From positions 1-58,502 of the forward strand of contig NZ_AUUU01000100.1 in assembly GCF_002760435.1 (NCBI RefSeq): a stretch of DNA of 58,502 nucleotides, written 5' to 3'. Source of the DNA: Clostridium sp. LS. GTDB lineage: Bacteria > Bacillota > Clostridia > Clostridiales > Clostridiaceae. Every line of letters starts with the position of its first letter. Position 1 is the stretch's first letter. The notes beneath the pieces were generated by a model. That model was given only the letters and a program-made list of their open reading frames with translations. It made no database searches and was not told the DNA's origin. A program made the position numbers and the translations under genes. Below are positions 35,666 to 43,870 of the stretch, piece by piece.

Positions 35666-36478
35666 GTGGAATACAATGATAACACAGAGGCAACTAATAG
35701 AAAATTTTTAGAAGCAATTGGTGATTTAAATGAAGCTTTTCAAGATGAAAGAAGTGATTTAGTCTATTATGAATATCTCGCTAGTATAGCACCTACAGCC
35801 AAAGATAGAGAAATAATATACTCTATCATACAGGAAGACCGTGTAAACGCAACACTATTTAGAAGAATGTATAAAGAGCTTTCAGGTATTGACGTTTCGC
35901 GTAATCCCAAAGAAAAGTTTGTAATGCCAGAATCATATATAGCAGGTATTAGCGAGGCTATAAATAGAGAAACAAGAGAGATGGACCGTTATAAAGCAAT
36001 TAGAGAAGGTTTTCCTACTGGTTCATCATATATATATACGTTATCCAATATAATTGCAAATGAGTTAAAGCACATTCAACTATTTAACTCTATACTTTCT
36101 TTAAATAATACTGTAAATAGTAATACTATTAATTCATCTAGTGCTATGAATTATACTATGACTAATACATCAAGTAATACTCCTATAAATAATTCATCAA
36201 AAATTGAAAATTTAGTGGAACAACATACAGCTAATTTCTCTCTAGATGATTGGGCCAGATTTATTAGACCATTAGTTAGTCGTGTTTTATCAGAAGATGA
36301 AGATAGAAATACCGTACAATTTTTTAGAAAATTAATTTTGTCAGGAATACTTATTGGTTTAGGAAACAGACCTTTAGCGGCTATTGAATTAGTTGAAAGA
36401 TGGCAGCAAAATAGGGCTTCTAATTTGCCAAGAATGAATAAAATGAGTACATGTAATATAAACGATATTTTATTTTGA
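35666..36478 (+). CDS. Ferritin-like domain protein with a DDW C-terminal domain
   Basis: 270 residues from GTG after GAGGAGAAATAG. Residues about 15-145 form a ferritin-like four-helix layout with Glu and His ligand candidates (QDERSDLVYYEYLA, QEDRVNA, INRETREMD, ANELKHIQLF). An Asn/Ser/Thr-rich linker follows (about 148-185), then a helical domain with LDDWARFIRPLVSRVLSEDE and FRKLILSGILIGLG. The metal ligands look nearly complete. Its neighbours suggest a spore or sporulation role; the substrate is unknown. Confidence 0.7.
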   Translation: MEYNDNTEATNRKFLEAIGDLNEAFQDERSDLVYYEYLASIAPTAKDREIIYSIIQEDRVNATLFRRMYKELSGIDVSRNPKEKFVMPESYIAGISEAINRETREMDRYKAIREGFPTGSSYIYTLSNIIANELKHIQLFNSILSLNNTVNSNTINSSSAMNYTMTNTSSNTPINNSSKIENLVEQHTANFSLDDWARFIRPLVSRVLSEDEDRNTVQFFRKLILSGILIGLGNRPLAAIELVERWQQNRASNLPRMNKMSTCNINDILF

Positions 36479-36540
36479 ATAGATAATTTAAATATTCATA
36501 TAATAATAAAGAATTCACCCGAATTCAATCATAATATTCT

Positions 36541-36568
36541 CGCTCCCTTATTTACAGGGGGCGTTTTT
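36541..36568 (+). terminator. Terminator of the ferritin-like gene
   Basis: CGCTCCC and GGGGGCG pair (one mismatch) with a TTTTTAT tail. Between here and 36858 no gene is visible. Confidence 0.65.
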
Positions 36569-36858
36569 ATGTTCCTAATACAATTATAATGTAATTAATT
36601 ATGAAAATTGAAAAGTAGGTGATATATAATTATCAATCCAACAATGGTGAATTGCCTAGCGGCATGATAGCTAGGCTTATCTATGAAAAATAAATTTTAA
36701 ATTACTTGGTCTTCTATAATTACTGTCAAGTTAAAATAGATGTAGACCTAAAAGATGTAATTGTTGAATTATAAACTATATTTTTATACTGGTATCATTG
36801 AAGTATATAAAACATAAACTAAAAGAAAGTCATAAATACAAGTACCGCTCATTCTCTC

Positions 36859-36909
36859 AAAAAATAAACAGGTGGATTTACATTAAGAAATCTCACTTGT
36901 TTATTTTTC
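36859..36909 (-). terminator. Terminator of the ClC gene
   Basis: AAAAAATAAACAGGTG pairs with CACTTGTTTATTTTTC, giving a stem ending in A/T runs on both sides, directly downstream of the minus-strand gene. Confidence 0.75.
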
Positions 36910-36936
36910 TTAGCAAGATAAAATAGATATCGGATA

Positions 36937-38523
36937 CTACTTTAGCATTTCAGAACTTTCAGTCATTAACGTTAATGTGTCGGCTATTTTACAAACTCTA
37001 TCTTCATTGGTAAGTACAATTAAATAATCACCAGGATAAATAACAGTATCTCCCTTTGGAATTATTTCTTCTTCACCTCGTTTAACAGCGACTAGCAAAC
37101 AACGAGATGGCCATTTGATTTCTTTAATTTGTTTTCCGTCTAATTTTGAACCCATGCATACTGGAAATTCTAAAATGGATTTATTCTTTTTGTTTCCTAT
37201 AGAAACTTCTTCACCTTTATTTTTAAGAATTTTCTCAAGTAGTGATTCATAAATAGGCTTTGAACCTAAAACATCTGCAATTATATAAGCAACTATAGAA
37301 ACAATAGCTAAAGATAGCAAGTGATTAAAGGAACCTGTCATTTCTGTAATTAATATAGTTCCTGTTATAGGTGATTTAACTACGGAAGCAAAATATCCAG
37401 CCATACCGAGTATAACAAAATTACTGATATACATACTATCAAAGTGAACAAAGTGTATAAGTATTACGCCGTATGTATTTCCAATTAAAGCACCAATAGT
37501 TAGTAGTGGAAGAAATATTCCTCCAGGAGCTCCTGAACCAAAACTTGCCATAGTAAATAAAAATTTCATAACAAGAATAATTACTAAAAGTTTCAAAGAG
37601 AAATCTCCATATGTTAAGGATGTAATAAGTTCATGACCTCCGCCTAAAACTTGTGGCAGTAAGATTCCAAAAGCAATTGAGATTAATAAAGGAATTATAA
37701 TTCGGAACTCTTTTTTTAGCCATATTTGTTTTGCATATAAATCTTGAGTTTTTAAAAGAGTTTTATTAAATAATACTCCTAGAACGCCTATAATAATACC
37801 TAATATAATTATATAAAAATAAAATTTAAGTGGTAGCAGGGCAAGATCGCCAAAATTAAAAACTGGCTTTAGTCCTAAAAAACTACTAGCTACAAAGTCT
37901 GCTGATAGAGCAGAAGATAAAGCCGATAATAAAATTAATGGTGAGAAATTTTTATGAACTTCTTCCAATGCAAACATTGTTCCAGCTAAGGGCGCATTAA
38001 AAGCAGCTGCAAGACCTGCGCTAGCACCACTTGTGATAAGGTATTTTTCTTCGATTTTTATCCTATTGAAAACTTTACTAAAGCCTTGTCCAATTGCAGC
38101 ACCTAATTGAACGGATGGGCCTTCTCTTCCTAAGGAAAGACCAGCGCCTATTGAAAGAACTCCTCCTAAAAATTTACCCAGTATTACTCTCCACCAGGTC
38201 ATATCAAGCTTTCTAAGTAAAACTCCTTCAACTTGAGGAATTCCACTTCCGCTAATCATTGGTTCACTTTTAACCATTAGTCCAACAATATATCCAATAA
38301 TTATTAGAACTAGGATCCATGGAAGAATAAGTATAGGTTTAGTGCATATAGCTTTATAAATATCATCTAAGATAATTCCAGCTTTTTCAAGTGCTAAGCG
38401 ATATAACACAATCAATAAACCAGAAGTAATGCCTATACCTATTCCTTCAAAGACAAGTTTCAATCTGAAATTATGCCAATGAAATAAGGTATTATACGTA
38501 TTTTGTTTATTTTTTGTTTCCAA
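36937..38523 (-). CDS. ClC-family chloride channel or Cl-/H+ antiporter with TrkA-C-like domain
   Basis: 528 residues from a TTG after AATGGAGGCATAAAA. Chloride pathway motifs are all present: GSGIPQVEG, GREGPSVQLG (with the gating Glu), the internal Glu in FALEEVHKNF that marks H+ coupling, and GAPGGIFLPLL. About ten membrane segments run to residue 425; the last 100 residues form a soluble RCK/TrkA-C-type domain. Its promoter region carries a TTGACATATATAT box. A fragment of a second copy lies at 17751. Confidence 0.9.
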   Translation of the reverse strand: METKNKQNTYNTLFHWHNFRLKLVFEGIGIGITSGLLIVLYRLALEKAGIILDDIYKAICTKPILILPWILVLIIIGYIVGLMVKSEPMISGSGIPQVEGVLLRKLDMTWWRVILGKFLGGVLSIGAGLSLGREGPSVQLGAAIGQGFSKVFNRIKIEEKYLITSGASAGLAAAFNAPLAGTMFALEEVHKNFSPLILLSALSSALSADFVASSFLGLKPVFNFGDLALLPLKFYFYIIILGIIIGVLGVLFNKTLLKTQDLYAKQIWLKKEFRIIIPLLISIAFGILLPQVLGGGHELITSLTYGDFSLKLLVIILVMKFLFTMASFGSGAPGGIFLPLLTIGALIGNTYGVILIHFVHFDSMYISNFVILGMAGYFASVVKSPITGTILITEMTGSFNHLLSLAIVSIVAYIIADVLGSKPIYESLLEKILKNKGEEVSIGNKKNKSILEFPVCMGSKLDGKQIKEIKWPSRCLLVAVKRGEEEIIPKGDTVIYPGDYLIVLTNEDRVCKIADTLTLMTESSEMLK

Positions 38524-38590
38524 TTTTATGCCTCCATTATTGCTGTATATAAAAATTAATCGATTTACATCTTCAATATGTGAAGATGCA

Positions 38591-38619
38591 ACATATATAT
38601 ATTATAATATATATGTCAA
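38591..38619 (-). promoter_or_regulatory. AT palindrome at the clc promoter
   Basis: ACATATATATATTATAATAT followed by ATATGT makes a near-palindrome; reading the minus strand it starts TTGACATATATAT, which overlaps a -35 box. Similar boxes occur at 41811, 41852 and 43771. A shared operator is inferred. Confidence 0.4.
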
Positions 38620-38655
38620 TATGTTAATATAAAAAACTAAATTATAATGAACAAT

Positions 38656-39171
38656 TTATAAAATAGTTATTTTTCCTTCTTCATCTACACGTTGAATTGC
38701 CCCAGTTGTTCTTAATAAGGAGCCTATAACAGAATATATAAATCCAGTAGTTATATTTATATTAGGAGTAAGTGAAAAATTAGTGGTACCTGCCTGAATT
38801 TTATTATATATTTCATTTAATCTAATAATTGAAACCCTAGTATAAATAAGAGTTGTATATAAGCTAAGACAACTTGAAAAGGCTGCTATTTCACTTGGAG
38901 TTGGATGTTGAGTGTTTTGTTGTTGCTGTTGTTTAGTCTGATTGCTTTCTTGTTTTGGGTGCTGCTCTGAATCTTGTTGCTGGCTCGGGTTATTCTGCTG
39001 ACTTTGCATAGCTCTTTGTAATATTAGACCTATAGCTTCTTTAGCTGAAGTAAGACCTAAAATCATTGAAAGTAAATCTATATATGCTGATGATATTTCT
39101 ATTTGTATTAATTTCAAATCTAATTCGTCATTACCAGTAAATTGTGCAATAGGATTATGGATTTCATGCAT
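38656..39171 (-). CDS. Uncharacterised protein with Gln-rich linker
   Basis: 171 residues. Two helical halves (LIQIEISSAYIDLLSMILGL and SSCLSLYTTLIYTRVSIIRL) flank a linker of about 35 residues dominated by Gln, Ser and Pro. No signal peptide and no metal or catalytic motif. I do not recognise the family. Its setting and the low-complexity linker fit spore-coat-like proteins, but that is a guess. The start is supported by AGAGGTTCGATT. Confidence 0.6.
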   Translation of the reverse strand: MHEIHNPIAQFTGNDELDLKLIQIEISSAYIDLLSMILGLTSAKEAIGLILQRAMQSQQNNPSQQQDSEQHPKQESNQTKQQQQQNTQHPTPSEIAAFSSCLSLYTTLIYTRVSIIRLNEIYNKIQAGTTNFSLTPNINITTGFIYSVIGSLLRTTGAIQRVDEEGKITIL

Positions 39172-39420
39172 AATCGAACCTCTGAAAATTTAATATACTA
39201 TAATATATAAGAAAATGTATTATAGTTTGTGCAGTTTAAATTAAGATTTATAATATTAATAAATGAATTTGTATATTTAAGAATATTTTTAAGGTTCATG
39301 TGATTCTTTCAGATATTGACATTTTGTTTACTTCCGAACAAAGAATTCGTAATGCTTGATTCATTTACAAAAGGTGTTAATACTTCTTTATATAGAGAAT
39401 AAAGAAAAATATAATAGCAT

Positions 39421-39458
39421 AAAAATAAGACTCAATCAAACTAATGAGTCTTATTTTT
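39421..39458 (-). terminator. Terminator of ablB
   Basis: AAAAATAAGACTCA and TGAGTCTTATTTTT form a perfect 14-bp stem with a 9-nt loop. Confidence 0.9.
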
Positions 39459-39470
39459 ATAGAATAAATA

Positions 39471-40331
39471 TTATTTAGAGTGTATATTTTTCACCCAAAT
39501 ATTCATATCCTCAAAGGTACCACAAATATTACAATTATTTACCACTCTGCCGGTATAGTGGTAATTGTGTTTACTTAATATAAAATTTATACTTGGGTTA
39601 ATAGCTCTTGATAAGCTATACAAAGTAAGAAATCCTTTTGCCTTAAGATTGCGTTCTAAAGAGAATATAATATTTGATAGAATCCCTTTTCCTCTGTATG
39701 CAGGATAGGTAGCACAATCTGTTATTTCAGCATTTAAGTTTTCTTTATCCATATCAGCTGAAGCCACACTAACAATACTGCCAGCATAGACAGCAACTTT
39801 ATATAAAACTTTCTCTTTCATAGTTTGTTTTATATATTCCTTATTATAAATAGGAGATGGATATGTCAAAAAAACTGTGGAAAATAGTTTGGTTAATTCC
39901 TCAATATCATCTTCAGTAGCAGTTCTTATTGTATATATTGGATTATTTGGCTTATGCACATAAGTATTTTTTATTGCTTGACAGTCTTTTACTAATAAAT
40001 CTTTTTGGGAAAGGTTGGTACATATTTTTCTATCGCTGCTAATAAAATATGACATGCAAAATGCATCCATGCTTTTGAAATATCCATCAATTTTCCCTTC
40101 TGGGATAAAACCTGCATTAATGAAAGTGTCAAATAAATCAATATTACAGTTACATATAATTTTGCCTAAATGCAATTTTGAGGCAAAATGAATTATTCTT
40201 TTAAGATTTTGTAGGGTAATATTATTTAAATCAACTATTTTTAGACGTTTATTTGTTAAATCTACAAATACTTTAGTGCGGTCTATTTTAGTATAGTAGT
40301 TATCATTTAATTCACATTTATCTGCTCGCAT
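39471..40331 (-). CDS. ablB: Beta-lysine N6-acetyltransferase
   Basis: 286 residues. The N-terminal part (about 1-120) is the AblB-specific domain; the C-terminal GNAT domain shows the acetyl-CoA loop YPAYRGKGILSNIIFSLERN and a late SRAINPSINFILSKHNY motif. AblB acetylates beta-lysine, made from lysine by AblA, to N-acetyl-beta-lysine, an osmolyte. The ablA gene directly upstream is decayed, so the substrate supply is unclear. It starts after AAAAGGAGAT and ends at a strong terminator. Confidence 0.85.
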   Translation of the reverse strand: MRADKCELNDNYYTKIDRTKVFVDLTNKRLKIVDLNNITLQNLKRIIHFASKLHLGKIICNCNIDLFDTFINAGFIPEGKIDGYFKSMDAFCMSYFISSDRKICTNLSQKDLLVKDCQAIKNTYVHKPNNPIYTIRTATEDDIEELTKLFSTVFLTYPSPIYNKEYIKQTMKEKVLYKVAVYAGSIVSVASADMDKENLNAEITDCATYPAYRGKGILSNIIFSLERNLKAKGFLTLYSLSRAINPSINFILSKHNYHYTGRVVNNCNICGTFEDMNIWVKNIHSK

Positions 40332-40339
40332 TAATCTCT

Positions 40340-40588
40340 GATCTCCTTTTCATCCTTACGTTACTTTTGGGGGCTAGACAAATTCGTTCATTTCTATAAA
40401 GTTTTTCTAATCCTTTTGTGATATTTCTGTTTCAAAAACTGTCGGAATAGCTTGTCTTCTGATTGGACAATTATAATAATTGGGATCAATTAGTGTTACA
40501 TAGTAAGGCGTTATTGCCATTTCCAGCTATTCCATTCTTCTTTAGAAACATTTTTCCATAAGGAAATGTCTTTATAATTTTTCTTCAA
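40340..40588 (-). pseudogene. ablA: Remnant of ablA (lysine 2,3-aminomutase)
   Basis: After AAAGGAG a TTG opens YKDISLWKNVSKEEWNSWKW, the usual N-terminus of lysine 2,3-aminomutase, then hits TAA. In another frame AITPYYVTLIDPNYYNCPIR and RRQAIPTVFE follow, which is the family segment normally about 25 residues further on. The radical-SAM CxxxCxxC and PLP regions are absent. A last stretch (LEKLYRNERICLAPKSNVRM) running into the ablB start could be the original C-terminus. Enzyme activity is impossible. Confidence 0.8.
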
Positions 40589-40631
40589 ATTAATCACTCC
40601 TTTAATCGTTGACATAAGTATATTAAGGTAC

Positions 40632-41513
40632 TTATAAATTATTAAGCTTAGAATTAGCTTGAATGTCAGCTGCAATCATATCTTGGAAATTACTATTAGT
40701 TGCTGCATTGTTTGAAGTGCATAAATCATTAATAATCTTTGATAAACTTAGTACATCACTCATTTCATAAAATCCAATTTTATCTTTTATGAAATTTATA
40801 GCATGAATTGCACCAGCAGCAAAAACTTTTCTAGAAAAGGATTCATGAGAAATTGTTATTTTATCATTTTCACCAACAATTAACACTTCATGTTTTCCGA
40901 TTACACCACCGGCTCGTACTGAATTAATAGGAATCTTTTCTTCAGAAATATTTTTCCCTAAGTATACTAAGCCGTCTTCTATCTCACTAACAATCTTTAA
41001 TGCTGTTGCAGATGGAATATCCTTTTTGTACTTATGGTGCATTTCTGTAATTTGAAAATCATAATTATTTAGTAAAATAGATGCTAATTTTGTTAAAATC
41101 ATTAACACATTCACTCCAAGGGTTATATTAGGTGCATAGACCATACCAGTTTTATTATAAGTAACAATATCTTTTATTTTCTTTAATTCAGATTCTGAAA
41201 AACCTGTAGTACCAACAACTAGATTTATCCCCATTTGACATATGATTTTTGAATTTTTTATAGTAGCTTCAGGTGTTGAAAAATCCACTACAACATCAGG
41301 TCTGTAGTTTAATAAGCATTCCTCCAATTTATTAGTACCTTCAATCTTAATTCCAATTTCTTGAATTCCGATTGCTTCACCTAAGTCCATATGTTTTTTA
41401 GTACTGCCAGGACTACACATAGCCGATACGATTTTAATACCACTTTGTTTAAAGATCATTTTAGCAATTTCCTTCCCTGTCTTTCCAAGACCAATCAAAC
41501 ATACTTTTACCAT
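40632..41513 (-). CDS. dapB: 4-hydroxy-tetrahydrodipicolinate reductase-like protein
   Basis: 293 residues. The nucleotide site is GLGKTGKEIAKM (many DapB have GxxGRMG), followed by VVDFSTPEA and VVGTTGFSESEL, and the substrate motif EMHHKYKKDIPSATA with the catalytic His pair and Lys. It is about 25 residues longer than usual at the C-terminus. DapB makes tetrahydrodipicolinate for lysine, peptidoglycan and spore dipicolinate. Here it is first in an operon with ablA/ablB and sits behind a ydaO-type riboswitch and terminator. A second, housekeeping dapB may exist elsewhere. Confidence 0.85.
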   Translation of the reverse strand: MVKVCLIGLGKTGKEIAKMIFKQSGIKIVSAMCSPGSTKKHMDLGEAIGIQEIGIKIEGTNKLEECLLNYRPDVVVDFSTPEATIKNSKIICQMGINLVVGTTGFSESELKKIKDIVTYNKTGMVYAPNITLGVNVLMILTKLASILLNNYDFQITEMHHKYKKDIPSATALKIVSEIEDGLVYLGKNISEEKIPINSVRAGGVIGKHEVLIVGENDKITISHESFSRKVFAAGAIHAINFIKDKIGFYEMSDVLSLSKIINDLCTSNNAATNSNFQDMIAADIQANSKLNNL

Positions 41514-41546
41514 AGAAATCCTCCTTTAATTATTAATTTGAAAAAC

Positions 41547-41578
41547 AATAAGCTGCAGAGAAGTCTCTGCAGCTTATT
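41547..41578 (-). terminator. Riboswitch expression-platform terminator before dapB
   Basis: AATAAGCTGCAGAG and CTCTGCAGCTTATT form a perfect 14-bp stem with a 4-nt loop; on the minus strand TGTTTTT follows. It lies between the riboswitch and the dapB ribosome site, so it can switch transcription off before dapB. Confidence 0.88.
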
Positions 41579-41632
41579 AGCCAATAATATTATGAGTATA
41601 CTTAAGAAAGTATATTTAGCAGTATACAAAAA

Positions 41633-41757
41633 AACTTCTCTCCAACGCTTACGAGATTAGCTGACGGATTCGGGTCGAAGAAAATTAACCCTACTTATTA
41701 AATAATAAGATTCACCCCAAAAAATGGTTCTCCCGCTCAATATGATTCAGCGCTATA
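41633..41757 (-). promoter_or_regulatory. ydaO/yuaA-type cyclic di-AMP riboswitch
   Basis: On the minus strand the conserved ydaO segments appear in order: CGCTGAATCA with GAGCGGGAGAACC, GGGGTGAATC, TAGGGTTAATTTTCTTCGA, then CCCGAATCCGTCAGCTAAT, CTCGTAAGCG and GGAGAGAAG. These are the invariant parts of the cyclic di-AMP riboswitch. It is followed by an intrinsic terminator and then dapB. Known members are off-switches when cyclic di-AMP is high. Recognition is by eye against remembered consensus, without a covariance search. Confidence 0.88.
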
Positions 41758-41810
41758 GTATTATTTTATTTTTATAATTTTTAGTATCTGTATATAACCA
41801 TATCATTTTT

Positions 41811-41870
41811 ACATATATATGTCAATGTATATATAATAAAATTATATATATTTGCATATATATATGTAAA
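41811..41870. promoter_or_regulatory. Back-to-back AT-palindrome promoter boxes for dapB and csp
   Basis: ACATATATATGTCAA (41811-41825) gives TTGACATATATATGT on the minus strand towards the riboswitch, and TTGCATATATATATGTAAA (41852-41870) points towards the protease gene. Both look like -35 boxes merged with a CATATATATG palindrome; matching boxes lie at 38591 and 43771. Confidence 0.4.
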
Positions 41871-41963
41871 GTGATGAATAAATTCCCTGCACAAAATAAA
41901 ATTTAGTTCATACATATGAAGATTCATCGAAGTATTTATATTAATTACATGCGGAGGATTTAA

Positions 41964-43703
41964 ATGAGAAAAAATATTGAATCAGAAAAAATATTTAATG
42001 ATATAAATTATGATAATTATATTGTTCAATATCAAGGTGATATTGTATCAGAGATATCAAAGGCGCCAAACTATTATTTAACAATAATAAATGATAGGTT
42101 TGCAATCGTATCAGTACCTAAAAATGTGGAAATTAATATGGAGGGGGAACCATACATTCAGTCTATAGTATACGTTGTTCCAGCAGAATTTTATACACTG
42201 CAACAAATTTCACCAGTTGAGGCTTCACAAGCTGATTATATACAAGGAGGATCTTCTCTAGACTTAACTGGCAAAGGCGTTAATGTTGCAATAATTGATT
42301 CGGGAATTGATTATTTAAGTGAAGAGTTTATGGATAGGAATGGGCTGACAAGAATAGAAAGCATATGGGATCAGACAATTAAAACAACAGTACAAATACC
42401 AAATGATCCTGTACCATTTGGTATGGTATATGGTAGAAATCAAATAAATGATGCTATAAAAGCATTTAGAGAGGGGAAATCGCCATATGATATAGTTCCT
42501 AGCAGGGATGAAATAGGGCATGGAACTAATATGGCAGGAATAATAGGAGCAACTGGTAAAAATCCAAATTTGAGGGGAGTAGCTCCTGATTGTGATTTTG
42601 TAGTAGTAAAGCTCATAAGAGATTTTTCATATGAACGTCAGTTCCCAGAAACTACTGTACCAGTATACAATTTAACAGCTGTGCTTACAGCATTGCAATA
42701 TTTATATGAATATAAAGAGGCTAGCAGAAAACCAATGGTTATATATTTCCCTCTTGGAACTACTTTAGGCAATCATAAAGGAGTAGGTACAATTGATGAA
42801 TTTATGAATACTATTTTAATTAATCCAGGTATAGTTATAGTAGCTGGATCCGGTAATCAACGAGATGTAGGAGGCCATGCATCTGGTACATTAGTACCAA
42901 TTAGTGGTGTTCAGGCTATGGGTACAGGCGTTATGGAACTAGACGTTTCTCCAGAACAGAAAAATTTATGGGGAGTTCAAATTTGGGTGGATTTGCCTAA
43001 TATAGCATCTTTAGAGGTAGTATCGCCTTCTGGGGAAAGCACAGGACGAATACCAGTAATAATTAATTATACTACTAATCATACCTTTATATTTGAAAAA
43101 ACAAATATGAAGGTTAATTACTATTTTCCAGAAGAAATAACTGGAGATGAGTTAATACGTGTTAGATTTTATAATTTACAGCCAGGAATATGGCGACTTA
43201 GACTATATTCAGATTATATTTTAAACGGAAGGTATAATGCGTGGCTTCCACAGCGAGGGCTTACGGTTGGAGCTACTAGGTTTAGTAATCCAGATCCATT
43301 TGGAACAATAACAAAGCCTGGTAATGCAATTTATGTTGTAACTGTAGCTGCATATAATCAAAACAATAATAATATTGTGGAATATTCTGGAATGGCATTT
43401 TTAGAATCCTATGTAGATATAATTGATGTTGCAGCAGGAGGAGTAAATGCATTAACAGTTGCACCTAATAATAGAACAGCTATTGTTAATGGAACTAGTG
43501 TATCAGCAGCTGTTGTATCTGGAGTTTGTGCCATGTTATTTCAATGGGGGGTAATTGATGGTCATGACCCTAACATGTTTGCTCAAACTATTAAAGCCTA
43601 TCTTGCTAAAGGAGCAATCTCAAGAAGTGGTGATATTATACCTAATCCGTATTGGGGATATGGAATATTAAATGTGCCTAAGATATTTAAAAATATGACA
43701 TAA
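41964..43703 (+). CDS. Csp-like subtilisin-family (S8) protease
   Basis: 579 residues, no signal peptide. A roughly 95-residue propeptide-like region precedes the S8 domain. The triad is intact: Asp112 (VAIIDSGIDY), His186 (EIGHGTNMAG) and Ser512 (NGTSVSAAVV). A large insert between His and Ser (about 300-430, jellyroll-like) is typical of clostridial Csp germination proteases, which activate the cortex hydrolase SleC. With a full triad it would be the CspB-like type. sleC and other csp genes are not nearby. Starts after GCGGAGGATTTAA. Confidence 0.85.
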   Translation: MRKNIESEKIFNDINYDNYIVQYQGDIVSEISKAPNYYLTIINDRFAIVSVPKNVEINMEGEPYIQSIVYVVPAEFYTLQQISPVEASQADYIQGGSSLDLTGKGVNVAIIDSGIDYLSEEFMDRNGLTRIESIWDQTIKTTVQIPNDPVPFGMVYGRNQINDAIKAFREGKSPYDIVPSRDEIGHGTNMAGIIGATGKNPNLRGVAPDCDFVVVKLIRDFSYERQFPETTVPVYNLTAVLTALQYLYEYKEASRKPMVIYFPLGTTLGNHKGVGTIDEFMNTILINPGIVIVAGSGNQRDVGGHASGTLVPISGVQAMGTGVMELDVSPEQKNLWGVQIWVDLPNIASLEVVSPSGESTGRIPVIINYTTNHTFIFEKTNMKVNYYFPEEITGDELIRVRFYNLQPGIWRLRLYSDYILNGRYNAWLPQRGLTVGATRFSNPDPFGTITKPGNAIYVVTVAAYNQNNNNIVEYSGMAFLESYVDIIDVAAGGVNALTVAPNNRTAIVNGTSVSAAVVSGVCAMLFQWGVIDGHDPNMFAQTIKAYLAKGAISRSGDIIPNPYWGYGILNVPKIFKNMT

Positions 43704-43770
43704 GAATATAAAAATTTTATTTAAAGTATGGAAATACTTATTTTTACATCAATATTCAATATTCTATATA

Positions 43771-43804
43771 TTGACGCATATATATGTAGATGTTAGTATA
43801 ATTA
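43771..43804 (+). promoter_or_regulatory. Probable promoter of the GGDEF-RHH gene
   Basis: TTGACGCATATATATGTAGA carries the same CATATATATGT palindrome merged with a -35 box as at 38591 and 41811-41870. TATAAT follows about 20 bp after TTGACG, a longer spacing than ideal. Confidence 0.4.
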
Positions 43805-43870
43805 AGTTATAGTATATTTTGTTAAGAAATTATTTGCATGATTAATTGTTTATATATATGGAGGTTATTT

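Noticed and set aside
41514..41760. Lysine riboswitch or T-box for dapB
   Set aside because: The lysine-box core and the T-box GGUGG antiterminator are absent, whereas the ydaO-type blocks are present in order.
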